Numbered from the stretch's first letter, positions 22,688-34,914 are shown. The stretch: DNA of 64,000 nucleotides from Daedaleopsis sinensis (GCA_033807695.1 CM066300.1:2232001-2296000), one strand, 5' to 3'. The notes: generated from the sequence alone by a model not told the origin. Made by a program: numbers and translations.

Positions 22688-24953
22688 CTACTGCGTCTCG
22701 TGAACTAAGTCCATATACGGCGGCGGATGGACGACCCCGCGTTCATGATCCTCATGCTCGTCGTGCCCTATATCTGGCACCCGGTACGGAGGCGGGGCAT
22801 GTCCGTGAGACTCGCCTTCGTCATGGGCAGGCGGCGGGGCGATCGCCCCACGAGGGGGACTCTGCGCCCTCGGCGGACTGTCGTGCGCAGCGCCAGGCGC
22901 TCTGAACTCGGCCGAGTCAATCGACGGCGGCGGGTCCGACGGGTCGTCCATCGGGGGTGGGGGCGGCGGTAGCATATCCACGCCCACGCCCACGCCTACG
23001 CTGCTGCCCTCCCCGCTGACGCTGATCGTGTTGAGGCTGAGGCTCTGCTGCTCGAGCGCGAGGCCAAGCGCCTCCATCGCGGCGGGCTCCGCGAGGTCCA
23101 TGTGCGCGAGCCCGGTCACGTCCGCGTCGTGCGTCGCCATCTCGAGCGTCGGCGGGGGCGTGCCCTGGCGCTGCGGGAGCACGTCCGCGTACCCGTCGAA
23201 CTGCTCCGCGGGGCGGAAGCCGAAGAGCGTGCCCTCGCCGGCGAAGACGAGCCCCGCGGGCGCGGCGCGGATGGGCGCGGGCGCGATCGAGGGGTCCTCC
23301 GCGGGCGGCACGTAGATCTCGCGCTCGGACTCGAGGAAGGTCGGGAGGCGCGAGGTGGACGCCTCGGACTCGATGAAGGTCGGCAGCCGCGAGGAGGTGG
23401 ACGCTTCGGCTTCGGCTTCGGCGGACCAGAAGGGCGGCGGGGCTTCGCGCTCCTCGAAGGGAGGCGGGGCGGCGGGGGCACCGCTCGGGCCTGCTTCGTA
23501 CTGCGGGACGTCGGTGTCCTCTTGTCGGACCGTCCGCGTGGGAGGCCTGTCGTGCTTCTTCATGTAAGCGGCGTCCACGGATGGCTCGACCTCTGGGAGC
23601 GGGGCCGACGGAGGGAGGATGAGCAGCGGTATTGTCAGCGTGGACACCCGCTCAGTGTGATTGGACATGTTCATGAATGTCGCACGGATGAACAGTCGGA
23701 ACGAGACCGAGTGCAGCAGCGTGGACTGTGTGATGGAGCCGCAGTCCACATCGGTGTCGACAGAAAAGAAATCCTCGGACGGAATTTGCTGGTGAGGGGG
23801 ATGGGGTTGAGGATTGCTCGGCTGGTGCATGACCAGACGGATCTGGAGAGGGCGCGATGGGTGCAACCTGCATGATGCGCCGGACAACGCGATGACCTTA
23901 CGCTCGCCCCGTGCCCCTCGTATCGCAACGAACTCTGGGGCCTGGCGAGACGTGGAAGGACCCGGCTGCGTCTTCTGCGAGGGCGAGGTCGGCTGTCCAT
24001 CGTCATCCGAGTCGGATGTGTAGTCTGCAAAATCAGAGTCGTTGAGCTCCTCAGTCATGTCGGCCTGGCTTCCCTTCACGTTGATGATGCGCACAAGCTC
24101 GGCGCGCAGATTCCGTAGGCGCAGACCCTGCTCCACGACAAGGTCTGGCGACGGTGTCGGCACTGTGAAATAGATCGGGACAGGTTCCCCTGCTTTGTAG
24201 GTCGTCCGCGGCAGTTGTACCTCTATCTTGCTAGGCTCTGTGATCGTCCACGTCTCGGGAGAGGGGTGGAGATCGTGAGTATGAGACGTATACCGCCGTG
24301 TGTGCACGAGGAACGATCGGCGAAGTGGGGGTGCATCGTCTGCTAGGGGCCATACGCTTGCCGACAACGTATGCGTAAGAGACGAGCGCGAGGTGTGCAG
24401 GCATTGCGGCGTGTCCAGAGGTAATGGTATGGAGAACGGGAAGCTTGAACGCTGTTGGGGGGTCGGGTCTGCGGTAGCCGCTAGGACGACTTCCGAGTAC
24501 GCGAGCTCGATCTCTCTTCCGTGTGCCTGTTCTACCGAGCGCAGTACAACGGACCTGGACCCACAACAGCGAGTCAGACATCACGTCAAATAGCACTCAC
24601 GCTCCGCGACTGCATTGCGCTTGGTAGCAGGATAGCAGGAAGGAAGGAGGTGTAGGTAGTAGTGCTCACACTTTGCGCCATCTGAAGTCGGCCTCGGCAC
24701 TTTTGATCTGCAGCTCTCCCTCGATTGCGGCACGCTCGTTGTCCGCGCCCAGGTACCCTTGCTGAAAGTGCGCGGTGCCGTCACCGACGGGTATGATGAG
24801 GATCTGAGGGCCGACGCTGCTAGCCGTGGCCGCGTCTATGTCTGTGTCGGGGACGTCTGGAGCAGAGACGAAGCTGTGGTCCGAGGCGTCGGAGACCTGC
24901 GCGTCCGTCTCGGAAGGTTCCTGGGTGTAAGTGGGTGGGAGGTCTGCTGACAT
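22688..24953 (-). CDS. Alpha-arrestin (ART-type ubiquitin-ligase adaptor)
   Basis: Links plasma-membrane cargo to a Rsp5-type (NEDD4) ubiquitin ligase for endocytosis. The N-terminal exon (24953-24670) has the arrestin start (ELQIKSAEADFRWRKV). Exon 3 continues VVLRSVEQAHGREIELAYSE and PFSIPLPLDTPQCLHT, then the C-half of the fold (VQLPRTTYKAGEPVPIYFTV, LRLRNLRAELVRI, VSFRLFIRATF). PY motifs for WW-domain binding are PPTY near residue 6 and two PPPY near the C-terminus. The last 250 residues are Pro/Glu/Ser-rich and probably disordered. A 9-nt exon (24601-24609) may lie between two introns of 60 and 46 bp. A single 115-bp intron would also keep frame. Confidence 0.88.
24601..24609 (-). other. 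Candidate 9-nt microexon in the arrestin gene
   Basis: TCGCGGAGC is bounded by CAATGCAG on one side and GTGAGTGC on the other. Including it adds Arg-Gly-Ala and keeps frame. Skipping it also keeps frame, so the sequence alone cannot decide. Confidence 0.4.
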
Positions 24954-25920
24954 GGTCGGAATAGGACTACGGGGTCAAAACTCGAGAGCAGGTTATGGAG
25001 AAGAGGAAAGATGGAGCGAGACGAGCATGGCAGAGATGGGGGCTCTGCAATCCACAGTCCAGTGCGCTTAGGTGGGAGATGAAGCGGTGGCGTCACCCTG
25101 AGCAGAGACTTGGGAGAAGAACATATAGGAGAGATGTACAGATGTACCCCATTTCATCGACAAACCGACAGATCAACAGATGGCCAAAAGTACGGAAATG
25201 TTATTCGATCCACAGAAGAACCAGCTATATGTACAACGTACACATCAATCAGAGATATTTGTACCTTGGATGTCACAGTGGTACTCATGATCCTGTGAGC
25301 ACCTACAGTGTCCCCAAGGATTGTGTTAATATAATGTTGCTGCGATTTGACCTCACGAAGCCGTGATATGTGCCGGCGACGAAGGATACCTTAGCAGCCT
25401 GCGGCGAGTGCACGTTAATCAAATAGTGAAAGGAGTAGATTGATTGATCAACGGTGCTAATACATGACTGACTGAAGGGAAGCATCAGTGAACGTAATGC
25501 AAACAGGGTCCGGAGACATACGTAGTACTTCATTGGTACGTAGTGCAAGGGAATGTCATTCCTTGAGTGTAGCACGCCGTCAGTGGAATAAAAGTGAGGG
25601 CCCGGCTTCGTAAATGGAGGAATCAGGATCAATTTTGGCTACACATTGACCTCGTTCTACCATTGCCGTAGCGGTAGAGGAGGCTTCGATAGAGCCGAGA
25701 GGTCACACTAAAGCAGGGAAGAAACAGTCGCGAGAAGTGATCGGGTATCGTCTATATGCTACAGCAGTATATGTTAGTGATACAGTTAGAAACCTGCGAA
25801 CAAGTCAGTTGCCAGATTTTCACGAGAAAATGGAACACAACATACAGCACTGGCAATCGAAAGGGCACAGCGGAGTGTCTGAACAGACGATGAGCAAGGT
25901 GTTCCGTAATGGGTGGATAT
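24954..25920. other. Intergenic, no gene seen
   Basis: 967 bp, AT-richer than its surroundings, between the arrestin start and the stop of the DUF1764 gene. Only short, unsupported open frames. No repeat or RNA gene recognised. Confidence 0.55.
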
Positions 25921-26412
25921 CTACTGACCGCCGCCTTGTGCTGATATTCCGAGTTCGTCTTCTTTATAGATCAAGAAGCCTTCGTCCGTTTTTCGCCCTG
26001 ACACAGTGTCAGGTCATGCGACATGAGAGCGAAAGAAAGACGTACGGGGACCAGTGCCCCGGGAGTCCTTGAAGCGGTCCTCCTCCTCCCGGTCCTTCTC
26101 TGGCTTCTTACGTTTCGTGGCAACAGACGGTGTGTTCTGCGCCTTTGCAGCCTTGCCCTTCGTGGTGGAGGGCAGACCTACAGATGGATCAAAGACGGTC
26201 TCTGGAACCTGGCGTTTGGGAGGTTTGGCAGGTGCAGCATCCTCAGGCTCGTCATCTCGTTTGCGTTTTGAGGATCTGTCCTCGTCCTTCTTCTTCTTCT
26301 TTTTGTGCTCAGACAGAAGAGAGGACGACGAGGAGGATTTCGGCGGGGCGGAAAGGGATGATTTGCCCTTTGAGGCGAAGATGGCGTCGATTTCAGAGGA
26401 GGGCTTGGGCAT
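25921..26412 (-). CDS. DUF1764 family protein
   Basis: A small basic protein of about 145 residues. The N-terminus is SSEIDAIFASKGK, then lysine-rich stretches (HKKKKKKDEDRSSKRKRDDE). The family signature is at the C-terminus: DRFKDSRGTGP joined across an intron (donor CCCC|GTACGT near 26045) to RRKTDEGFLIYKEDELGI. The conserved YKEDELGI ending identifies DUF1764. Function is unknown. The basic patches suggest a nuclear or nucleolar protein. The gene is head-to-head with SWI1, with about 140 bp between the starts. Confidence 0.85.
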
Positions 26413-26552
26413 GAGGAGAAAAATGCAAGGACAAGGAGCGCGCGCTTAAAAGGAGATGGATCACGCGTGGGACGGGAACGAGCGCGGATTGCCACACACA
26501 TCGGGCTGCAGACCGTCGAAGTCTGGAACACAGAAGGCGTGGACGAGCAGAG

Positions 26553-29500
26553 ATGTACGTACTCGCCGCCACGGATCTGGATCGCACAGGGCCTGACCTG
26601 GTCTGACTTTGCGGGCGCAGGCAGCAGAACGTCGGAAACATGGTGTCCGCTGTGCGGGGCGTCGGGGTCGGGGGCGTGCACGGGATGGGCGACGGACTGG
26701 ACGCGTTCACGAAGCAGATGGCGGCGCTGCAGGCCACGAGTCTTGCAAAGGCGGGGAATCGGTCTGCGCCAGGCGGAACCTCGGCGGGTTATTTCGGAGG
26801 AATGGCGTCCAACGAGACCGCCGCGCATTCCCGCCCAGATGACAGCCATGTCTTTCCTCCCCTCCCTGATCTCCAGGCGCCAAATCCGCACATGAACGTC
26901 CGTCCCTTCCTGCCCCCCGACGCCCTCTCCCTCCACTCACCCCGCCCTCCTTTCCCCACACAGCCCACACAGATCCCCCAGCAGCCCCAAAATGGCCCCG
27001 TCCACCCCGACGTCGTCCGCCAGCGCAAGCGCAGCTGGCTCCAGGGGCTCGGAACACTCATGGCTCAACGAAATATGCATCTCCCGCCACAGCTCACAGG
27101 CGTCCCCTTCCCTCCCGGCTACGACCCCGCCAACATGCCATGGAAGTCCCTCGAGGTCTCCAATACAGACCTCGGCGTCATCAGACTCGCTGGAAAGGAT
27201 GTCGACTTGTACCGGCTATGGGGGATTGTCATAAACAACGGAGGCGGCCAGGCGGTGTGTACTATCATGCTCTCTGCCAATATCTGAATGTCTCTTCATG
27301 TCGTATCCTTTCGCATCCATTCTGCAGACGTCGGCAAAGGGCTTATGGCCCAATATCCGCGACACCCTCTCCCTCCCAGAGTTCATGCCTGCTCCTAACA
27401 ACCCGGTGGAGCAGCAACCTTTGGTCCACACCCTGGAACGATATTATTCCGCACTGTTAGGCCCCTTTGAGGAGGCTTATCGCAAGAACATTGAGCAACA
27501 GAATCAGCGCGCTATGGCTGGCCGCCAGCTCAACCCTCAGACGCGGACTGCCATGGTCGGCGGTAATCCTGTGCCAGGAATGATGCCTCGTCCAAATGTC
27601 TCTCCTATGATGGACGGTCCAATACCCGGTCAGTCCTCATCTAGCAATGCGCGATCTCATTCGAACGACCTCACACGTCGGCGCAGGCGCAGGGCTGATG
27701 CCAAATGGAACCGGCATGAATGGCGCTGGTATGCCTATAAACAAGATGCAACCGGGAGGTCTCCCCAACGGAACGACTGACCTTGAACATGACATGGAAT
27801 CTCGTAAGCGGAAGATGCAAGAGGTCAACGACCCAGAGGCCAAGCGGGCTCGTCAGAAGACAGGTATGTCCATGTGCACGCCATAACGGTAGCAGTGCTG
27901 ATAACATATACAGGAGGCTCGGACGTATCGGATTCACGCGTTGTCAGTTCACGAAGCTATCTTGACATTAATACTTGCTCACTAGAGACCTTTCGCAGGC
28001 CGGAACGGATGCAGTCATCGGACCCACAGTGACTCGGACTATCCGTCAGCCCTCACGTCGCAAGATTGAGTATGTGCCACTTGCCCCAGAGCTCGACACC
28101 CATGGCGGACGGAACCTTGACTTCATCCAGAATGAATGGGCCCGCGTCGCTGCTCGGCCCCTCCGGCATAGTGACGAATGGGGCCACGTTGATATCGACG
28201 CGCTCACACTATCCCTACGCTCGCGCATATCCACCGAGCTCTCGTATTCTCTGACGACTTTCGCATTGCTCACCTTGGCACGTAATCAGCACCCGTCGCA
28301 GCACCCACGGGACCGTGACCGAGACAGCGGTTTCCCTATCGCGCAGGCTCCGGACCTTTTGGACGAGGCAGTGGACCTTGTGGAAGATCTTGCGTTCGAT
28401 GGCGTGCCGGATGTCGATCCTTCAAACGACAACTCACCGTTCATGACACACAAGGAGCTGGTGAACTCCCTTCTCGAGGATAATACTAAGCCTTTTGCTG
28501 GGCTACAACCTGGTCCTGGGGTCAAGACTGCGGATCGTGGACCGCGACAACGTCCAGCGGACATAATTCTGACTGTCGTCAACATCATCCGCAACATATC
28601 CCAGGGCGACGAGACAAGCGCAGTTTACCTCGCAAAACACGACAAATTGGTGCACGTCATGCTTCGACTGTGCGCACTTGCGCCTCGAGATCAGTCATCA
28701 CCTCCCGTGCCACTCTCCCCCCATCTCACACTCCAGGATTGTCTAAGCATACGGAAGGATGTCGTCCATATGTTGGTCAATTTTGGCGCGTTCCTCGCTC
28801 TGCTCACGGATAACGCGCCAACAAAACAAATGCAACTCACCATCCGGCGCGCGTTCGAGGTTCTCGCATCATTCCTCGTCGACCCCTCCGAAACCATCTC
28901 TCCGTTCCAGTACGTCGTCCAGACCGGCATCCACATGTCCGCACACCAGCCCCGCCCGCCCGCGCCCCCCTCTCTCGCCAACCAGGCGCTTGAAGCCTTC
29001 GCCCGCTTCGCGCTCACCGACGACAACCGCCGCGCGATCGCACAGAACGTCCCGCACCCGTGGATCTGGACGACGATCGAGGCCCTCGTGCACCGGCTCC
29101 CGGTCACCGACCACGACTTCCACGCGATCATGCGCGAGCCGTGGATCGGGTACGTCGAGCGGCTCGTGCTCTGCCTCTACTCGCTCTTCTTCCTCGCGCC
29201 GCCCGAGCTCAAGAGCCGCGCGAAGCGCGACGGGGCGCTCGGGTTCTCGAAGGTCGTGCTCCGCATCCTGCGCAAGCTCACGCTGCACACGCCGCCCGAC
29301 TCGCGGCAGACGTTCGCGGGCCTCATCCGGCGCGCGATCGAGCTCCTCAAGGTCGTCGACGACGCCGAGGACGCGTTCGACGCGAGCCGCTCCGCGAAGC
29401 CGCTGCTCGCGTTTGGGGTCGGGTATGGGGAGCACGGGGACAATAGGGCCGAGCGCGGGATGGGCATGCTGTCGGCGTACCAGGAGGACGTGACGCTCGG

Positions 29501-29576
29501 GCTGATGATGCACCACGAGGTCGTGGACGCGATGCTCTTCTCGGAGCTCGAGAGCTTGGCGCGGGTCGGACGGTGA
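26553..29576 (+). CDS. SWI1: SWI/SNF complex ARID subunit (Swi1-like)
   Basis: DNA-binding subunit of the SWI/SNF remodeller. An ARID domain lies near residues 145-260 (RKRSWLQGLGTLMAQRN, DVDLYRLWGIVINNGGGQAT, LWPNIRDTLSLPEF, LERYYSALLGPFEEAY). The C-terminal 500 residues begin RKIEYVPLAPELDTHGGRNL and form the helical repeat region of Swi1/BAF250 (DIDALTLSLRSRISTELSYS). The start is uncertain. ATG at 26640 is in frame. A 66-bp intron (26555-26620) with a good branch point would instead build an ATG from AT at 26553-26554 plus G at 26621, adding six residues (MQQNVGN...). An 11-nt exon is at 27914-27924. Other introns start near 27256, 27630, 27864 and 27925. Confidence 0.88.
27914..27924 (+). 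other. 11-nt microexon in SWI1
   Basis: GAGGCTCGGAC lies between a 50-bp intron (27864-27913) and a 74-bp intron (27925-27998). It has a CAG acceptor and a GTATCG donor. It joins the phase-1 end of the upstream exon to the phase-0 start of the next. Without it the frame breaks, so it is better supported than the arrestin case. Confidence 0.65.
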
Positions 29577-29899
29577 TGCAATTGATGTGCAGACTGAGGA
29601 GGTTAGAGGCGAGTGGGTTGCGGATTGCGCAGCCGTGCAGGGACTGGTCGTCGGTTGCTATCACTGTCAGGCTTTGCTATGTTATACCGATATTTGTATC
29701 TGTATGTTTGTATACTCGTTACTGTCCTCATTGTCCTCGTGATCTTCCTTCCTGGAATGAAAGCCTCTTTTCCGACTCTCCCCAGCGTGGCATAAGTACA
29801 CGCCGGAGCTATAGTGTCCTCTAGCGTATGGTAGATAACGTTCTGGTTCGGGGCGTCGAAACATATCGGGCGTTGCAACTCGACTTACGTCGATGCATG
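29577..29899. other. Convergent 3' intergenic region
   Basis: 323 bp between the stops of SWI1 and the WD40 gene. AT-rich, no gene seen. Confidence 0.55.
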
Positions 29900-32742
29900 T
29901 CATTCCCTCGCGAGACCAAAGATGGACACCTTGCCAGACCGTTCTCCCCTGTTGGAACAAGGTTAGATGAAAACCCCAATCTCGACACGATGCACTCACA
30001 CGACAATCGGGGCTTCGTCATAAGCAAGGTTACCCAGAGAGAATGTGGCGACGTCGTCGACACAGCGGGCGAGCACCCTCCCGTTGTACGGGTCTTCAGA
30101 TGCTCGCTTGACGTCCCACAGTCGGACACAACCTGCTCAAGCCGCATTCAGCACAGGCTCAAAGCACGGCCACATGCAATAGCGCATAGTACTATAGGAC
30201 GCACCGTCGACTCCGCCGGAGACGAACCCGGTGCCGTAGGACAGACCGTCAACCCACTGCACCTTGACGACGCCGTAGGTGTCGATGCCGTCGCGCCCAT
30301 CCTCGCGGTCCTCGTGCGCGAACTTGTAGAGCGGTCCTCGAGAGAGCTTGCGCGCGTCGTACACGTCGACGTAGTTGTCCGTGCGGGCCACCGCTATGTA
30401 CAGGCCGTCCGAGCTGATGCTGAGGCAGTTGATGTCGATGTCGTTGTAGTTCGGGTTTCCCTTGAACGGCTCGAGTGTGATTTGGTGCACGGCGGTTCTC
30501 GCGTCGGCGCGGCGCCTCACATCGTATGCGCGGAGGATGTACTGGCACTCGGGTCCTTCTGTCGTGATGTACAGCGTCGCCCCTGAAATGCCAGCGGTGT
30601 GCTTAATCTCAGCAGGTGAAGGTATGTTGGCGGTGACTTGTTGCGATGCATACCGAGACTATCGAGCGCCGAGGTGCTGCATGCTTCGTCGTCTGCATCG
30701 AACTCCATGACTACCTTCTGCTGGTTGACGTCGAACGCCTTGTGATATCCGGCTGGGGTGCTGGCACCTGCCGACGATGCAAAGAGATAGCCGTCGGAGG
30801 GACCAACACCCCACTGGATATCAGCCGTTACATGGGTTTTGTGTGTCGGGGCAACTTGTAATTTGTGGCGAAGCCTTCCACCACGCATTATGTATACAAT
30901 CCTGTTCTGAACATTAGTCTGCACTTCACCACCCTCATGGAAATCCAACCGACCCGTTGTCACATTGGACCGCGAGGGTGTAGCTACCAGGTCGATACTT
31001 GATTACTTCGGGATTATCGTCGCAAATTACTAGTATGCAGCATTAGTGTTGATGACATCGATTTGCCGCACGACCTGACTCACTACAATGCGTAGGTTTG
31101 GGCTTATCCTCAGCTGCGTCATACTCCCATATCATTACCTTCCTGTCTCGCCCCGCAGAGGCAAATCTAGTTGAGCTACCGAAGAGATCTTATCGTGAGC
31201 AGTTGGAAACCTTGCAGTCACTCGTTATCGTCACCATGTGGGATCTATAGCGACATCGTTGACAGTGAAGTAATGTTCTTGTGGGAGAACTGCAGTAGGT
31301 GAGTAACAGTACTACATTCAGAGGCGGCCGCACACTGAGATAGACACAGTGACTTGCCTGGATCTCTGACGGCTGGAGCACAGTGTCCTTTAAAGATATG
31401 TGCTTGAAGGAGTGAAAATCAACTACGTTGATACAACACAGCTTATGTGTACAAGACATACCACGTCTCCCGTCCCAGAAGCCTAGTGATCCACCTCTAT
31501 TGTAGGGACCAGGAACGTCTGCATAGATACCATGATTAGTTGACTGCAACAGAACGAGAACAAGAGCTTACCATTGAAGGAGCCGTCAGATACGGCACTT
31601 GCACATATCACAAGGTTCCCAGATTGAACGACAGTGTTCACATCTGCTTCTGTGTGAGAAGTCCATTACATGATGTTCATATCAGCTACCAACCGCCCGG
31701 TGCTTCATGCACAGTTTGAAATCGGTCGAGCTTGCATACTGTGGAGTGACATGACCCGGCGAAGTAGCCGTGTCGCGGCTTTGTTGACTCTGATGTACGC
31801 TGTGAGGGCCCAGGACGGGAGAGAGCCTGTTCAAGCTATGCTCAAATATAAGTCAGAGGGACTATTCATTGAACATGATGAGCGTCCCACCTTTGCATAA
31901 AAGAGTTGCCGCTCACTGGAACGATTTCTGAGTCTACCGGGCGCTGTGGTTCGATAGCTCAAGGCCAATGTACGGCCCAACAGGTGTGTATCCGCATCGT
32001 CCTGGATGGATAGCCCAGCGAAACCAGATAGATCTTCTTCTTCGTCGGAATCATCATGTACAGAGAGGCGAACTCCCTGTGAATTGATGACAGGCTCCCA
32101 CTGATATCATCAATTCAGCATCCAAGGCGCAAGACGTGACTGTACCTGATACCTGACTCACGTTTGGCTGGTGGTCAAGATCGAGTGCAGAAATCACCCA
32201 ATCCTCAGGGTTCACATCCTCGCAACGGGCGACAGCCGAACTCTAGTAGCGAATGAAGTTCGTTAACACAAGCTTGACACAAGCACTCCTTTGCGACTCA
32301 CTGTTGCCACAGGCTCAAGGTTGGCCGGTGTCCGACGGCGCACTCCTGTACGAGACTCTGGGGCACTAGTATGAGTCGGGACGGATCTCGACTTAGACAC
32401 TTTGCGGAACTGGAACGTCTTTCAGCCTTATAAGACAAGGTCATATACTGTTGCACGTACTTTGCTGGGACGAGCCACCACTTCCTCCTCATCGTCGCTG
32501 ATTTCGATGGGTTCCTCACGGCCTACAATGCTGGCTGTAGTGCTCACACTCCGACTGGGTGGGTTGACCTTGGCTGTACGTTTAGGTTTGGGATTCAAAT
32601 TGTAGCCCATGTATGCAATTCCGTCATCCTCGAGCTCTTTCTTTTTTGCGGTTGTCATGGCCTTACGCTCGAAGCCCATGAACTCTACCTCTGAGTCTTC
32701 CGAGGACGATTCGTCGAGGAAGATTGTCGTAGTGGTGGCCAT
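29900..32742 (-). CDS. WD40-repeat protein with acidic N-terminus
   Basis: Many short exons. The N-terminal part (exon from 32742) starts MATTTTIFLDESSSEDSEVE and contains a SUMO-interacting-type motif (PIEISDDEEE). The middle has two more acidic segments. The C-terminal half shows WD repeats: HYFTVNDVAIDPT / RFASAGRDRKVMIWEYD, LSISSDGLYIAVARTDNYV / DVYDARK, and FVSGGVDGCVRLWDVKRA. The protein ends SGKVSIFGLARE at the stop 29900-29902. One intron (31312-31357) seems to have a GC donor (CAG|GCAAGT). The exact exon set between 30960 and 31700 is uncertain, because two frames could be linked in different ways. I cannot name the orthologue. A chromatin or ubiquitin-ligase-linked WD40 protein is a guess. 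Divergent from the dehydrogenase gene, with 330 bp between starts. Confidence 0.72.
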
Positions 32743-33072
32743 CCCAGGGCGAGTGTACAGCAGTCGATAGGGTGCGTGTAAGAGGAGATGGCAGCAGAGA
32801 TGAGACGAGTGGTCAAATGATGTCCCCAGGAAGGGCAGGCTCGAGGGCAGAGGCTGGAGGACGTCAAGGGCTGCAGTCGCGGGCCTGGCAGGGCTACAAG
32901 ATGCGGCCCGGGCACTTGAGTTGCAGGTACATAGTAGTCGGTGACGTCACGTGCGACGGACCCCCAGACTCTTTCGCGAGTGTGTCGGAATCGCCGTCGG
33001 CCGCTGCTAGACTTGAGTACTTGAGTCGCAGGGCAAGGTCAGTGCTCCTTCCCACCTCCCTCTCAAGTCACC
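32743..33072. promoter_or_regulatory. Shared promoter, WD40 / D2HGDH
   Basis: 330 bp between divergent start codons. It contains GTGACGTCACGTG near 32940-32952, which combines a CRE-like TGACGTCA palindrome with an overlapping CACGTG E-box, a plausible bZIP or bHLH site. Confidence 0.5.
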
Positions 33073-34914
33073 ATGTTCCTCTCGCGCCAGCTCGCTCGAC
33101 GCGCATTTCCTCGTCCACCGCGGCGTTGGGCACACTCTACCCCTACTCTCGCAGGGCTTAACTCCGTCACCGAGGAGGATTTGGGACACTTCTCCAAGAT
33201 CTTACCTTCGTGCTCTATCCTATCCACCCTGTCTCCCAGTGCGACCCCCACGTCCGAACTTGAGCCTTTCAACAATGATTGGATGAACAAGTACCATGGC
33301 ATGTCTACCACGGTTCTCAAGCCCCGCACAGTCCAGGAGGTCAGTGAAATCGTCAAATGGTGCAACCACAGGCGAATTGGAATTGTCCCACAAGGCGGGA
33401 ATACTGGCCTCGTAGGAGGAGGAGTTCCTGTGAAGGATGAGCTCATCATTAGCCTCTCCAACATGACGAAAGTTCGCTCTTTCGACGATGTCTCAGGTAC
33501 GCTCATTTCTTCTAACTGTTTTATATATTGCTCATGACATGCTGACTGGGGCTCCCTAGGGATCCTCGTGGCCGATGCCGGGTGTATCTTGCAGTCTCTC
33601 ACAGACTATTTGGCACCACATAACCACATCGTCCCCTTAGATCTTGGTGCCAAGGGCAGGTGCGAAGGTCGTCGTTTCGTCATGACGTACGTTGACATTC
33701 AGTATAAGCTGTCAGATTGGAGGAAATGTCTCAACCAACGCAGGAGGTCTGCGTCTCCTCCGTTACGGTTCCCTACATGGCTCTGTGCTTGGCTTGGAGG
33801 TCGTCTTACCCGATGGAACAATTCTGGACCAATTGACCTCATTGCGGAAAGACAATACTGGTGAGTTGGATGAAAAGGTTCGCTCCTTGCTGTGCTTATG
33901 TGTTACAAGGCTACGACCTCAAGCAGCTCTTCATCGGCGCGGAAGGAACTCTCGGCATTGTCACAGGAGTCTCTATCCTCGCTGCTCCCGCGCCTCAAGC
34001 ATCGAACAACGTTGTGCTCGCACTTCCGAAGTTCGAGAACGTTCAGCCTTTGTACAGGGAGGTCAAGCGGCAATTATCCGAGATTCTCTCCGCATTCGAG
34101 TACATGGACAGAACTGTGTATGACCTTGCGGTCAAGCACGGACAGGGTCGCGCACTTGACCCGCAGGATGTCGAGGGCGCCGAGTGTTTTGTCCTCGTGG
34201 AGACCAGTGGTGGCCAGCGTCAGCATGACGAAGAGGTGGAGTATACGTGTTCTCAGTGAGAAGTCATGCGCTGACGTTCTCCTCAGAAACTGAACAATCT
34301 ATTGGAGAGTCTTTTGGAAGCGGAGCAACCTTTGATTAACACTGGTGTCCTCGCGACTTCGCCCGCCCAATTCTCTGCCCTCTGGGCCATCCGAGAGGGG
34401 CTCACAGAGGCAGTATCTAAAGAGGGCAAAGCTTACAAGTATGACATATCTGTTCCACTGCCCAAGTTCCAGGAGGTCGTCGACAAGACCAGGGAGCATC
34501 TCAGACAGAAGGGGCTTCTTCGAGAAGATGCCGTCAAGTATGTCGTCGGTTACGGCCACGTTGGGGACGGTGAGTCGAAGTGCGCGAAGGGACAGAACGT
34601 CGACTCATGCATCATAGGCAACCTCCATCTGAACATCGTGGCTGCTGCCTACACTACGGAGATTGAGGCAGCTCTCGAACCGTTCGTTTACGAGCTTGTT
34701 GGTTAGTAGTGACAATGCTTGCGTGATTGTGCTCGTCGCTAATGTCCCATCAGCTTCATACAAGGGTTCAATATCTGCCGAGCACGGCATTGGCTTGATG
34801 AAGACACATGCTCTGCAGTACTCAAAGAACCCCACGAGTATCGAATGGATGAGGAAGATCAAAGCTCTCTTCGATCCGAATGGGATCATGAATCCGGGAA
34901 AAGTCTTGCCATGA
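33073..34914 (+). CDS. DLD2: D-2-hydroxyglutarate dehydrogenase, mitochondrial
   Basis: FAD-dependent oxidation of D-2-hydroxyglutarate to 2-oxoglutarate. The N-terminus is a typical mitochondrial presequence ([18 protein letters not shown]). The FAD-binding domain has [15 protein letters not shown] and [20 protein letters not shown]. Later come [25 protein letters not shown] and the C-terminal metal/substrate region [23 protein letters not shown] and [12 protein letters not shown]-lactate dehydrogenase is the nearest alternative, but the NPGKVLP end and the overall sequence fit D2HGDH better. Introns start near 33497, 33661, 33861, 34236, 34570 and 34702. The stop is at 34912-34914. Confidence 0.9.

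Noticed and set aside
23102..23875. 257-residue plus-strand open frame rich in Arg/Gly
   Set aside because: Antisense of the arrestin gene, whose reading frame has clear family motifs. Composition is typical of a reverse-frame shadow.
28759..29516. Open frames of 244 and 215 residues overlapping the SWI1 C-terminus
   Set aside because: Alternate frames of GC-rich coding sequence (Ser/Arg or Arg/Glu rich). The SWI1 frame is supported by conserved blocks.
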